Source of the DNA: Streptomyces anulatus | Lineage (GTDB): Bacteria; Actinomycetota; Actinomycetes; Streptomycetales; Streptomycetaceae | Direction: 5' to 3' | Length of the DNA: 64,000 nt | NCBI RefSeq assembly: GCF_000721175.1 | Contig: NZ_JOEZ01000015.1 | Span: 62,001-126,000 of the forward strand | Shown here: positions 43,885 to 52,418 of the stretch, one piece after another | How the letters are laid out: each line of letters starts with the position of its first letter | Numbering within the stretch: position 1 is the stretch's first letter | Position numbers and translations under genes: made by a program | The notes under the pieces: generated by a model | The model's database searches: none | Seen by the model: the letters and a program-made list of their open reading frames with translations, nothing else | Told to the model about the DNA's origin: nothing

Positions 43885-44837
43885 GGAGTGCTCTGCCCGG
43901 TCAGGGCGCCGACGGCGGCGGACGTCGCCCTCGCGATCAGAGTGTTGTCGAACGCGGCGTCCGCGTCCTCACGGTTGGAGAGCACCGCCAGCACCAGCGG
44001 CGCCGCACCGGGCGGCCACACCACGGCGATGTCGTTGCGCGTCCCGTAGGTACTGCCCGCCCCGGTCTTGTCGCCCACGGTCCACCCCTGCGGGACCCCG
44101 GCCCGGATCAGCTCGCCGCCGGTGGTGTTGTCCCGGAGCCACCGGGTGAGCCGGGCCCGCTCGGGCTTGCCGAGGGCATCGCCCAGGACGAACGCCCGCA
44201 GGTCCTCGGCCAGGGCCCGGGGCGTACTGGTGTCGCGGGTGGCGCCGGGAGACCACTCGTTGAGTTCGGTCTCCCGCCGCTCCATCCGGGTCACGTCGTC
44301 CCCCAGCTCCGCGAGCACGGCCTGCAGCTTCCGCGGCCCGCCGACCGCGTCGAACAGCAGATTGCCCGCGGTGTTGTCGCTGTGGCGCACAGCGGCGTCG
44401 CACAGATCGCCCAGGCTCATCCCGGTGGCCACGTGCTTCTCGGTGACGGGGGAGTGCTCGACCAGATCCTCACGGCGGTACCTCACGACCCGCTCCAGCC
44501 CGCCCATCCCGTGCTCGCGCAGCACCGCCCCCGCCGCCAGCGCCTTGAACGTGGAGGCGTACGCGAACCGCTCCCCGTCACGGTGGGCGACCGTGCGCCC
44601 GGTCCCGGTGTCGACGGCGTACACACCGAGCCGCGCCGCGTACTCCTTCTCCAGTGCCGAGAAGGCGCGCCCGGCGTCCCGTTCCGCAGCCGAGGGCGAT
44701 CCGCCCGCCTTTCCGGCGGGCGACGGCGCGGGCGGACCGGACTCCGTGCCACAGGCCGCGAGCGGCACGGTCACGAGGGCGCCGCCCAGCAGGCGGAGGA
44801 CGGAACGCCGGGCGTGGGGGTCGGGTAGTCGGCTCAT
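43881..44837 (-). CDS. Class A beta-lactamase, lipoprotein
   Basis: A 318-residue exported serine beta-lactamase. The signal has a twin arginine and lipobox ([12 protein letters not shown] to LAACG, Cys29). All class A motifs are intact: STFK (Ser95, Lys98), SDN (153-155), ETELN (Glu189, the Glu166 equivalent; Asn193) and KTG (257-259). It should hydrolyse penicillins, anchored outside the membrane. No linked BlaI/BlaR or LysR regulator is present. The -10-like TAGCAT six bases before ATG and lack of a ribosome site suggest leaderless expression. Confidence 0.93.
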   Translation of the reverse strand: MSRLPDPHARRSVLRLLGGALVTVPLAACGTESGPPAPSPAGKAGGSPSAAERDAGRAFSALEKEYAARLGVYAVDTGTGRTVAHRDGERFAYASTFKALAAGAVLREHGMGGLERVVRYRREDLVEHSPVTEKHVATGMSLGDLCDAAVRHSDNTAGNLLFDAVGGPRKLQAVLAELGDDVTRMERRETELNEWSPGATRDTSTPRALAEDLRAFVLGDALGKPERARLTRWLRDNTTGGELIRAGVPQGWTVGDKTGAGSTYGTRNDIAVVWPPGAAPLVLAVLSNREDADAAFDNTLIARATSAAVGALTGQSTP

Positions 44838-44843
44838 CCGGCC

Positions 44844-44849
44844 ATGCTA
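44844..44849 (-). promoter_or_regulatory. -10 element TAGCAT of the beta-lactamase gene
   Basis: On the minus strand TAGCAT lies six bases before the start codon, predicting a leaderless mRNA. The gap to the left end of the next gene (44850-45147) shows no other clear signal; a weak ORF there is discussed separately. Confidence 0.4.
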
Positions 44850-45147
44850 GGGCCGGCGCGGCCTCACATGATCCGAACCAGCCACCCGCGTGCCGCGTCC
44901 CGCCCCCGGCAGGTGTGCGCGGGCAACAGGGCCATACCGCCCTTACCGGCCGGGGCGTGCTCGGGGTATCCAGGAAACAGGCTGCCGGCCGGAGATCCTG
45001 AAACGGGCCGATCCGAGGAGGGCGCATCATGGGCGCGGCCGCCGGTGACACGGTCCTGGTCGGCGGGCGGATCGGCGTCCGTGGCGTCGCCGTCATGAGC
45101 GTGCGTGAAGAGCTGGAGTTCGCGTCGAGCTCCGGAGCGACACCGCG

Positions 45148-45963
45148 TCACCGGCCCGGCTCGCCGCCTGCCGGAGCCTCCACGTCCTGCGCGACCCGAC
45201 GCGGGGCGGCCCGGCCGCCTCCCGCCTCGAAGGCCTCCCACCGATGCGCGTACCCCTCGCGCAGCGGCCCGCCGACCGCCTCCAGCAACTTGGTGGCCGC
45301 AGCGGCCAACGGCACCGGATCGGCCCGCTCCGCCACGGCCAGGTGGCCGTCCAGCAGGGCCTTGCCCCGTACCGGATCCGCGGCCAGCAGCCGACGGGGC
45401 AGCCACTTGCCGATCCCCGTCCAGGCACCGCGATGGGCGGTGACGAGTGCGGCGGCCTCCCGCAGCACATGGTCGGAGAGGACGAGCTGCTCATGACGGC
45501 TCGTCGGTGAGGTGTCGACGAGGTCGTCCAGGTAGCAGGTGAGCACGTAGCGGCCGTGGCGCCACTGGTCCGCCGTCAGCGGCGGTGGCCCCAGGGCGAC
45601 GATCTCCTCGGCCAGCCGGCACGTGTCGGCCACATGCCCCGACGGGTCGGCAAGCGTCACGCCCTGGGCGTAGACGAAGACGACGGTCGCCCGCCGCCGG
45701 GCCCTGTCCCACGCGAAGAAGCCGGGCACGTCGCCCACGGCGTTGAGGAAGAGCTCCACCTGGCGGCCCTCGTGGCGCACCACGCGGCGGCCGCTTCCGG
45801 CGGAGTCCGGCAGGAGCACACCGATGTCGAGGTCGCTGTTCGCCGTGGCCCGGCCCTGCGCGGCCGACCCGCCGAGAACGGCCCCGAGCGCCTCGGGGTA
45901 CAGCTCACGCACCAGGCGGCCGGCCTGGGCCGACGCGGCTTCGGGATCACCGGGTTCACTCAT
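45148..45963 (-). CDS. Nucleotidyltransferase-fold protein
   Basis: A 271-residue protein with the nucleotidyltransferase core GGSAAQGRATANSDLDIGVLLP (about 32-53: GSx then SDLD metal-binding aspartates) and a following helical domain. Streptomyces members of this type are often annotated aminoglycoside-nucleotidyltransferase-like, but no aminoglycoside-specific motif was recognised. Start at 45963 is uncertain (45969 also possible) since no clear ribosome site exists. It is transcribed in the same direction as the S66 gene 78 bases upstream. Confidence 0.75.
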   Translation of the reverse strand: MSEPGDPEAASAQAGRLVRELYPEALGAVLGGSAAQGRATANSDLDIGVLLPDSAGSGRRVVRHEGRQVELFLNAVGDVPGFFAWDRARRRATVVFVYAQGVTLADPSGHVADTCRLAEEIVALGPPPLTADQWRHGRYVLTCYLDDLVDTSPTSRHEQLVLSDHVLREAAALVTAHRGAWTGIGKWLPRRLLAADPVRGKALLDGHLAVAERADPVPLAAAATKLLEAVGGPLREGYAHRWEAFEAGGGRAAPRRVAQDVEAPAGGEPGR

Positions 45964-46041
45964 GGGCATGCATGGTGCCAGGCCGCAGGGGTGTACGCCA
46001 CGGCCCGGCACGGTGTCCTGGTACGACGCTCGGCCCGGCGG

Positions 46042-47070
46042 TCAGTCCAGCGTCTGGGTCAGCTCACTGCGCGTCGACGTGTGCACGACCCGGGCGTGCG
46101 CCCCGTTGACCAGAGGGAGGTACGGCGGCACATGGCCGCACTCGACATCGGCGACGATCGGCACGTCCAGCGACGAGAGCGCGTCCGTCACGGCCTGATG
46201 CTGGGTGAGCGAGCTCGTGTCGGGGGCCGAGGTCCGGCCGACGAGTACGGCGTTGGCCGCGTCGAAGAATCCGGCCAGCCGCATCCCGTGCAGATGGCGG
46301 CAGATGGCGAACGCGTCGTCGCCGCCGGCCTCCACGTACACGAGAAGCCCCTCCGGGGCATGCGCCCTGGCGAAGGCGGAGGCGTCGAGGTACGGCGTGC
46401 CCGCGAGGTTGCTCAGCATCTCGATGCAGCCCCCGACGAGCCGACCCTCGACGTCCACGTCGCCGCTGCCGTCCAGCCGGGTCCACCGGCCCGGGGTGTC
46501 GAGCGTGAAGGTGCGGACGTCCGGGTGCTCCGCGTAGTCGTCCCACCCCGTGGCCCGGTGCCGTTCCGGCGGAATCTGGGTGAAGCGGTGGCCCGGCGGC
46601 GCGGCGACGACGTCGAGCCAGGACACCAGCCCCTCCGGCACCCGGTAGGGGGTGTCCAGGAGGTTGTTCCCGTGCACGGTCGCCGTTCCCGTGAGGAGGG
46701 TCAGCGGGGTCATGACGGTCGACATGTCCGAGTAGCCCACCACCCAGGTCGGTTCGGCCGCACGCAGCCGGTCCCAGTCGAGCAGGGGCAGCAGGTCGAT
46801 GGCGGTCTCCCCGCCCCACGGCGGCACCACGGCCCTGATGCCGGGGTCCGTCAGCATCGCCGTCAACTCGGCCGCCCGGTCGGCCGCGGGTGCGCTGACA
46901 TGCCCGGAGCCGTCCATGCACCGGCCGGTCACGACCTCGTAGCCTCGCGCCTCCACATCGCGCACCGCCACGGCGAGCCGCTCGCGCAGCTCCTCGGGTA
47001 CGCCGCTGGACGGGGAGGTGATCCCGACACGGTCACCGGGCAGCAAGGGGCGAGGATATCGAACGGTCAT
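46042..47070 (-). CDS. S66 family (LD-carboxypeptidase/MccF-like) peptidase
   Basis: A 342-residue protein of the S66 fold: PGDRVGITSPSSG at the start, nucleophile elbow VGYSDMS (Ser114), the acid in LVYVEAGGD and the base in VECGHVPPYLPLVNGA. Relatives are LD-carboxypeptidases in murein recycling and MccF, which cleaves microcin C and related nucleotide-peptide toxins. The full-length triad suggests an active enzyme. It is divergent from the siderophore-interacting protein gene, and the iron box between them could affect both. Confidence 0.88.
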   Translation of the reverse strand: MTVRYPRPLLPGDRVGITSPSSGVPEELRERLAVAVRDVEARGYEVVTGRCMDGSGHVSAPAADRAAELTAMLTDPGIRAVVPPWGGETAIDLLPLLDWDRLRAAEPTWVVGYSDMSTVMTPLTLLTGTATVHGNNLLDTPYRVPEGLVSWLDVVAAPPGHRFTQIPPERHRATGWDDYAEHPDVRTFTLDTPGRWTRLDGSGDVDVEGRLVGGCIEMLSNLAGTPYLDASAFARAHAPEGLLVYVEAGGDDAFAICRHLHGMRLAGFFDAANAVLVGRTSAPDTSSLTQHQAVTDALSSLDVPIVADVECGHVPPYLPLVNGAHARVVHTSTRSELTQTLD

Positions 47071-47132
47071 CCGCCGGATTCTGGCACAGCGGCCGGACGC
47101 GTGGCCGAGGCCTTCTCGAACCGCTGTCCGTG

Positions 47133-47151
47133 CAAGGTTAGGCTGGCCTAA
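47133..47151. promoter_or_regulatory. Iron box (DmdR1/DtxR-family operator)
   Basis: CAAGGTTAGGCTGGCCTAA agrees with the actinobacterial iron-box consensus TTAGGTTAGGCTAACCTAA at 15 of 19 positions, including the whole core GGTTAGGCT. It lies 71 bases before the siderophore-interacting protein gene and 62 bases from the divergent S66 gene. Confidence 0.75.
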
Positions 47152-47222
47152 GCCAAAATCGGTTCTCTCGTCCCGGCGGGCGAGGCGCCCAGGCCGACCA
47201 CGCGTACGAAGGGGCAGTGTCC

Positions 47223-48119
47223 ATGACGATCCACCGAGCCGTCGTCGCCCGAGTGCGGCCGCTCACCGCGACCATGACCCGCGTCACCCTCCACGGGGAA
47301 GGCCTGGCGGCCTTCAGGACCACCGGGGTCGGTGACGAGTACGTCCGGCTCTTCCTTCCGCACGGCCCGGACCGCACCGACGTCTCCCTGCCCCGGACGA
47401 CCGAGCAGGGCGGGTGGGAGACCCCCGAGGGGCAGCCCGTCGCGCCGATGCGCACGTACACGATCCGCGCGGTGCGCCCGGAGGCCGGCGAGGTCGACAT
47501 CGACTTCGTGCTCCACGAGGGCGGAGTGGCGTCCGGCTGGGCCGCCGAGGCGCGGCCCGGGGATGCCGTGGGCGTCAACGACCCGACCGGGCTCTACAGC
47601 CCCCCGGCCGATCTCACCTGGCAGGTGCTGGTCGCCGACCAGACCGGTCTGCCCGCCGCCGCCCGCCTGCTGGAGAGCACCCCGGACCAGGTCAGGACCC
47701 GGGTGGTCCTGGAGGCGCCCGACCCCTCCGCCGTGCTGCCCCTGCGGGAGCTGCCCGACTCCAAAATGACCTGGACCTACGGCGGAAACGGTCACGGTCC
47801 GAGCCGGCTGGCCGACCTGGTGGCCGCCGCGGTCCCGCCCGGCACGGATCTCGAGGGCGGTTACGTGTGGGTCGCGGGGGAGACCAACGCCCTGCGTTCG
47901 GTGCGCCGTTACCTCCGGCGCGAGCTGGGGCTCCCGGCGGAGCGCTTCAAGGTCGTCGGCTACTGGATACCGAACTCCGACACCTGGTCCGAGCGGTACG
48001 AGGCGCTGCCCGACTCCGTGCGCTCCGAGCTGGAGGCACTCTGGGACAACCCGGCGGCCGGCGACTCCGAGGACCTCACCATCCGCTACGAGGCCCGGCT
48101 GAGCGATCTCGGGCTCTGA
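47223..48119 (+). CDS. Siderophore-interacting protein (ViuB-type flavin reductase)
   Basis: A 298-residue flavoprotein: an FAD-binding beta-barrel with MRTYTIRAVRPEAGEVDIDFVLHEGGVASGWAAEARPGD and a C-terminal NAD(P)H-type domain with VWVAGETNALRSVRRYLRRELG. The family releases iron by reducing ferric siderophores in the cytoplasm. ATG 47223 follows GAAGGGG by eight bases. The iron box upstream predicts iron repression. No siderophore transporter is adjacent. Confidence 0.9.
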   Translation: MTIHRAVVARVRPLTATMTRVTLHGEGLAAFRTTGVGDEYVRLFLPHGPDRTDVSLPRTTEQGGWETPEGQPVAPMRTYTIRAVRPEAGEVDIDFVLHEGGVASGWAAEARPGDAVGVNDPTGLYSPPADLTWQVLVADQTGLPAAARLLESTPDQVRTRVVLEAPDPSAVLPLRELPDSKMTWTYGGNGHGPSRLADLVAAAVPPGTDLEGGYVWVAGETNALRSVRRYLRRELGLPAERFKVVGYWIPNSDTWSERYEALPDSVRSELEALWDNPAAGDSEDLTIRYEARLSDLGL

Positions 48120-48224
48120 CCTGGGCCCGGCTCCCGGGGCTCCGGGCCGGGAGGGGATCGCGCGACGGTCCCTCCCGACCCGCACACCTCACCTGCCCCA
48201 CCGGCCTCCTGGGGCGACGCGATT

Positions 48225-48330
48225 GGCCGCCGGAGCCATCGACCGGCTCCGGCAAGAGAACCCTCGCCAAGCTCATCACCGGCATCTGCACCCCCGACGG
48301 CGGCACTGTCCGCTGCTCGCCCGCAACTGA
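48225..48330 (+). pseudogene. Walker A remnant of an ABC ATPase
   Basis: One plus-strand frame reads GSGKRTLAKLITGICTPDGGTV then stops being recognisable. It is the P-loop and following helix of an ABC ATPase (normally GxxGSGKST) with a Ser-to-Arg change. The rest of the gene is missing. It lies in the 318-base gap between the siderophore-interacting gene and the FABP-like gene, which otherwise has no gene. Confidence 0.5.
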
Positions 48331-48437
48331 GCCCCGGTCAGGAGCGGCCCCACAACTTCCCGTTGCGGACCGCCGATCGCCGGGACACCACCTAGGCTGC
48401 GACTCCGAGCCGGCCCGACCCAGGAGCGCACACACCC

Positions 48438-49034
48438 ATGCACGACCCCCTTCGCGAACTCCCCTTCCCCGACGCCCTCCGCCCCGACGCGTCCCCCGCG
48501 CCGCATCCCCTGCTCGCCCCGGTGGCCGGGTACCTCGGCACCTGGCGGGGCACCGGCCGCGGCGGGTACCCGACGCTGGAGGCGGACTTCACGTACGCGC
48601 AGGAAGTCACCTTCAGCCACGACGGACGGCCCTTCCTCGCGTACGAGGCACGGGCCTGGCTGCTCGACGCCGACGGGCGCCCCCTGCGGCCCTCCGCCCG
48701 GGAGAGCGGGTGGTGGCGCCTGCAGCCGGACGGGCGGGTGGAGGCACTGATCACCCAGCCCACCGGCATCGCGGAGATCTCGGTCGGCCACGCCCGCGAC
48801 GGCGCCGTCGACCTCGACACCGAGCGGGTGTCCCTCGCCCCCACGGCGAAGGAGGTCGACGCCACCCGGCGCCGCTACACCCTGACGGATCCGGACACGC
48901 TCACCTTCGTCCACGATCTCGCCGCGATCGGACGGCCGCTCCAGCACCACCTCTCGGCGCGGCTCCGCCGAGAGGCCCCTGGCCAGGGGATTCAGGGTCG
49001 GCCGTTGCCGGAGCGTGACCAGAACGGTGCATAG
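48438..49034 (+). CDS. FABP-like/nitrobindin (DUF1794) protein
   Basis: A 198-residue protein with the nitrobindin signature near 31-45 ([15 protein letters not shown], the GxWxGxG box) and the closing [11 protein letters not shown], where the His that ligates heme in nitrobindins is found. The family binds ferric heme and scavenges or isomerises peroxynitrite. Complete length for the family. ATG 48438. Confidence 0.88.
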   Translation: MHDPLRELPFPDALRPDASPAPHPLLAPVAGYLGTWRGTGRGGYPTLEADFTYAQEVTFSHDGRPFLAYEARAWLLDADGRPLRPSARESGWWRLQPDGRVEALITQPTGIAEISVGHARDGAVDLDTERVSLAPTAKEVDATRRRYTLTDPDTLTFVHDLAAIGRPLQHHLSARLRREAPGQGIQGRPLPERDQNGA

Positions 49035-49089
49035 AGGCCGTAGCGGGGGGCAGGTGGACGAAAAGCCAGCGAACAGGAGCGCCTCCCCG

Positions 49090-49518
49090 ATGTCCCTTCC
49101 CTCGTACCCGGATTCCTCGTACCCGGGTCAGCCCACCGTCGGTCACGACCCCTACGCCGCCCAGGGGCCCGCACAGAAGAACGGATTCGCGGTCGCCGCG
49201 CTCGTTCTCGGCCTCATCGCCTGCCTGTTCTTCTGGACCGTGGTGGGCGGGCTGCTCCTCGGCCTGCTCGCCGTCGTCTTCGGCATCATCGCCGCGCTCC
49301 GCACCCGCCAGGGCCGCGCGCCGCGCCGGGTGATGGCGATAGTCGGCGCCGCGTTCGGCGCGCTCGGGCTCATCGGATCCGTGATCGTCCTCGTGCTGGT
49401 CGTCTCCGTCCTCGACTCCGCGGAGTTCAAGAACTTCGAGGACTGCATGAACCGTGCCAGTGGCCAGGCGGCCGAGAGTCGGTGCACGGAGGACTTCATC
49501 GACGGGATCGGCAACTGA
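49090..49518 (+). CDS. DUF4190 membrane protein
   Basis: A 142-residue protein with a proline/tyrosine-rich cytoplasmic N-terminus (YPDSSYPGQPTVGHDPYAAQ) and two to three membrane helices in the DUF4190 arrangement (NGFAVAALVLGLIACLFFWTVVGGLLLGLLAVVFGIIAALRTR, then AIVGAAFGALGLIGSVIVLVLVVSV). The short extracellular tail has two cysteines. Role unknown. AGGAG lies ten bases before ATG 49090. Confidence 0.82.
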   Translation: MSLPSYPDSSYPGQPTVGHDPYAAQGPAQKNGFAVAALVLGLIACLFFWTVVGGLLLGLLAVVFGIIAALRTRQGRAPRRVMAIVGAAFGALGLIGSVIVLVLVVSVLDSAEFKNFEDCMNRASGQAAESRCTEDFIDGIGN

Positions 49519-49568
49519 CCGATCCCGGGGGACCTGCCCCTCAAGGTCCGAAGGCGTACGCTCGGCTC

Positions 49569-49955
49569 ATGGTGCACGTACTGGGCAGCAGGATTCTGCT
49601 GCACCCCACCGATCCCGAGCGTTCCCGCGCCTTCTACGGCGAGGCCCTGGGCCTCGCCGTCTACCGGGAGTTCGGTACGGGCCCCGAGCGCGGCACGGTC
49701 TACTTCCTCGGCGGCGGGTTCCTGGAAGTCTCCGGACGGGGCGAGGAGCCGGCCTCCTCGGCCGTGCGGATCTGGCTCCAGGTCGACGACGCCGAGGCCG
49801 CCCACGACGAACTGCGGGCGAAGGGCGTGACCGTGCTGCGACCGCCGAAGCGTGAACCCTGGGGACTGGTCGAGATGTGGATCGAGGACCCCGACGGCGT
49901 GCGGATCGCCGTCGTCGAGGTGCCCGAGGACCATCCGTTGCGCTACCGGCCCTGA
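49569..49955 (+). CDS. VOC family protein
   Basis: A 128-residue VOC-fold protein (ILLHPTDPERSRAFYGEALGLAVYREFG at the start, WIEDPDGVRIAVVEVPEDHPLR at the end). Either a metal-dependent lyase/dioxygenase or a drug-binding protein; it cannot be narrowed. The -10-like TACGCT (49557-49562) ends six bases before ATG 49569 and there is no ribosome site, so it may be leaderless. Confidence 0.82.
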   Translation: MVHVLGSRILLHPTDPERSRAFYGEALGLAVYREFGTGPERGTVYFLGGGFLEVSGRGEEPASSAVRIWLQVDDAEAAHDELRAKGVTVLRPPKREPWGLVEMWIEDPDGVRIAVVEVPEDHPLRYRP

Positions 49956-50009
49956 GCGACGGACCCGTCCGTCAACGGCCGTAACCCCCGGGCCACGAAC
50001 GTGTCGAGT

Positions 50010-50040
50010 CCCCCCCCCGCGGCCGTCCCGCGGGCCGCGG
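50010..50040. terminator. C-run and GC hairpin downstream of the VOC gene
   Basis: Nine consecutive C residues (50010-50018) run into an 8-bp perfect hairpin (50017-50024 with 50033-50040). The 337-base gap 49956-50292 has no other feature except the leader of the ribosomal-protein gene. Confidence 0.45.
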
Positions 50041-50292
50041 CACGGTGCCGGTGCCCCGCCCGACGCCCCGCGCCTCGAACCGATCCGGGCCGCCGTCGAG
50101 GACGGCCGGCGCGCCGGAACCTGACCGGAGATCTCCGCACACCTGTCCACCTCCGCTCGGTGCGCACCGCTGGTTGCGTGCACACCGGGTGTTTGCCACG
50201 GTGTCCCTGGGCAGACGTCCCGGTGATCTCCGGGCCGCACCGCCCGGTGACCGTCCGCAACGGAAGCACACGGCAGAGAGAAGGAGGGGTCC

Positions 50293-50370
50293 ATGTCCTC
50301 GAAGCGACGTCGCAAGAAGAAGGCCCGCCGTAAGAACGGCGCGAACCACGGCAAGCGTCCGCAGAGCTGA
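50293..50370 (+). CDS. 50S ribosomal protein bL37 (25 residues)
   Basis: A 25-residue, extremely basic protein: MSSKRRRKKKARRKN, then GANHGKRPQS. The ANHGKRP ending is the hallmark of the actinobacterial small ribosomal protein bL37 first seen in mycobacterial ribosome structures. AAGGAGGGG, a near-ideal ribosome site, lies 5 to 12 bases upstream, and a terminator hairpin follows the stop. Such a short gene is usually missed by automatic annotation. Confidence 0.85.
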   Translation: MSSKRRRKKKARRKNGANHGKRPQS

Positions 50371-50380
50371 GCCGACGCCG

Positions 50381-50414
50381 CGGCCCCACCGGGCGGAGGA
50401 GCCTGGTGGGGCCG
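50381..50414 (+). terminator. Terminator after bL37
   Basis: CGGCCCCACC (50381-50390) pairs with GGTGGGGCCG (50405-50414), ten base pairs with a 14-base loop. Confidence 0.7.
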
Positions 50415-50487
50415 GGCGGTTTCCGTGGGCCGGGGGAGGGCCGTAAGGAACTCGGGTCCCGATGGTGATGCCCGATGGGCGCCGGGT

Positions 50488-51432
50488 TCACACCCCAAGC
50501 GGGGCCGTGGGTTCCGTTCCCGCCCGGGCGCAGACCGACGCGGCCGTCCCGGCCGCGTACTCCAGCATGGCCTTGGTCCGCCCGGCGGACAGCGCCGGAT
50601 CCCAGCCGGCCTCCACCCCGAGCCAGGTCAGCATCCCCGCCATGAACGCGTCGCCCGCGCCGATGGTGTTCACCACCCGCACCGGCAGGGCGGGGACGGA
50701 GACCGCCGGGGCGTCAGGGACGTAGGCGGTGGCGCCATGCGCCCCTCGGGTCATCACCACCAGCCGTCCCTGTCCGGCGAGCCTGCGGCAGCTCGCCTCC
50801 GGGGCCGCGCCGGGCCACAGCCGCACCAGATCCTCGTCGCTCGCCTTCACGACGTGCGCGAGAGAGCACAGCTCGCGCAACCGGTCCAGGCTCCGTACGG
50901 GATCGAGCGCCCGGTCCTCGCGCACGTTGGGATCCACCGCGAGCAGCCCGCGGCGAGCGGCCGCCCGCGCGGTGGCGGCCACGATGCCGACCGCCGGCTC
51001 CACCACCGCGGCGAGCCCGCCCACGTACACCGCGCCGAAGCGCGCCGCCTCCGCCGTGCGGTCCGGCAGCCGGAAGGTCGCCGTGTCCCCGAGGTGGAAG
51101 TGGTACGTGTTCCCGTGATCGCCCGGGTCGGCCACCGCGAGCGCCGTGGGCAGCGCCGACCGGGCACTCAGCGAGAGGTCGACGCCCGCACCGGTCAGCC
51201 ACTCCTCGATGCGGCCTGCGAAGGCGTCGTCGCCGAGCCCGCCCACGAAGGACGGCCGCCCGCCGAGCCGGGCCAGACCCACCGCGACGTTCGCGGGCGC
51301 GCCGCCCGGCTGGGCCGACAGGGCCCCGGCGTCACCGCCGGCCGGCACCAGATCCACCAGCGCCTCGCCCAGCACCAGAACGGCGCCGGGGTCCGGAGCG
51401 GCGCCCGGGGCCACGGCCACGGACTCGCTCAC
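50488..51432 (-). CDS. PfkB-family carbohydrate kinase (fructokinase-like)
   Basis: A 314-residue sugar kinase with both PfkB signatures: the N-terminal GGAPANVAVGLARLGG and the C-terminal NTIGAGDAFMAGML, where the Asp is the catalytic base. In this operon it should phosphorylate the ketose made by the upstream polyol dehydrogenase, so fructokinase activity is most likely. GTG 51432 overlaps the dehydrogenase stop. Last gene of the operon. Confidence 0.87.
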   Translation of the reverse strand: MSESVAVAPGAAPDPGAVLVLGEALVDLVPAGGDAGALSAQPGGAPANVAVGLARLGGRPSFVGGLGDDAFAGRIEEWLTGAGVDLSLSARSALPTALAVADPGDHGNTYHFHLGDTATFRLPDRTAEAARFGAVYVGGLAAVVEPAVGIVAATARAAARRGLLAVDPNVREDRALDPVRSLDRLRELCSLAHVVKASDEDLVRLWPGAAPEASCRRLAGQGRLVVMTRGAHGATAYVPDAPAVSVPALPVRVVNTIGAGDAFMAGMLTWLGVEAGWDPALSAGRTKAMLEYAAGTAASVCARAGTEPTAPLGV

Positions 51433-52418
51433 GGCTCCACCACGATCTTGCGGCCGATCCCCGCCTGGAAGCGCTCGATCGCCCGCGGGTACTGCTCCAG
51501 CGGCAGCCGGTCACTGATGAACACCGACGCGTCCAGCACCCCGCTCGCGAAGAGCGCGGCGGCCCGCTCGTAACTGTGCAGCACCGCCATCGAACCGGTG
51601 ATGGTGATCTCCTGGTTGTAGATCCGGTACGGCTCGATCACGGCGGTCGTGGCGTAGTCGGAGACCCCGAACTGGAGGAACGTGCCGCCCTTGGCGACCC
51701 TACCCAGACCGTCCTGGATCGCCCCGGCGTTGCCCGTGGCGTCGATGACCACGTCCCAGCCGCCCGGACGGTCCAGCTCATCGGCGCGGGCCGCCGCGCC
51801 CGTGCAGCCGAGCGTCGTCGCGGTGGCCAGCCGCTGGGCGTTGACGTCCAGCACGTCCACCGACGCGGCGCCGGTGCGCTTGGCCAGCTCCAGCATCATC
51901 AGCCCCATGGTTCCGGACCCGTAGATCAGCACCTGGGCCCCGAGATTGCCGTTGAGCACGTCGTAGCCGCGCACCGCGCAGGACAGCGGCTCGATCAGTG
52001 CCGCGTCCCGCACGTCGATGTGCTCCGGCAGGCGTACGCAGTTGGCGACGGGCGCCACCGCGAACTCGGCCGCGCCCCCGGGGACGGTGACGCCGATCGC
52101 CGCCCAGTTGTCACAGAGGTTGCCCCGGCCCGAACGGCAGTAGCGGCACTCGTGGCAGTGCAGCGAGGGGTCCACGGCCACCTTGTCGCCGATGGACAGT
52201 TCGGTGACGTCCGCACCGAGCCCGACGATCTCCCCGGCGAACTCATGGCCCGGGACGATCGGCAGGGTCGGGGCGAACTCGCCCTGGAGGATGTGGAGAT
52301 CGGTGCCGCACAGGCCGCACGACGCCACCTTGACGACCACGTCGCGAGGGCCGGGCGTGGGGTCCGGGACGGTGGTCACGGAGACCTTGCCGGGGGCTTC
52401 GACGATGGCTGCCCTCAT
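51429..52418 (-). CDS. Zinc-dependent polyol/alcohol dehydrogenase (MDR family)
   Basis: A 329-residue enzyme with the catalytic-zinc motif SCGLCGTDLH, the PGHEFAGEIVGLG block and four structural-zinc cysteines in HCHECRYCRSGRGNLC. The Rossmann loop YGSGTMGLMML follows. It resembles sorbitol/threonine-dehydrogenase-type enzymes that oxidise polyols to ketoses with NAD. ATG 52418 overlaps the permease stop (ATGA). Operon context points to mannitol-, sorbitol- or arabitol-type substrates. Confidence 0.87.
   Translation of the reverse strand: MRAAIVEAPGKVSVTTVPDPTPGPRDVVVKVASCGLCGTDLHILQGEFAPTLPIVPGHEFAGEIVGLGADVTELSIGDKVAVDPSLHCHECRYCRSGRGNLCDNWAAIGVTVPGGAAEFAVAPVANCVRLPEHIDVRDAALIEPLSCAVRGYDVLNGNLGAQVLIYGSGTMGLMMLELAKRTGAASVDVLDVNAQRLATATTLGCTGAAARADELDRPGGWDVVIDATGNAGAIQDGLGRVAKGGTFLQFGVSDYATTAVIEPYRIYNQEITITGSMAVLHSYERAAALFASGVLDASVFISDRLPLEQYPRAIERFQAGIGRKIVVEP

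Noticed and set aside
45556..47151. A 531-codon plus-strand frame
   Set aside because: It is antisense to the nucleotidyltransferase and S66 genes, both of which have clear motifs.
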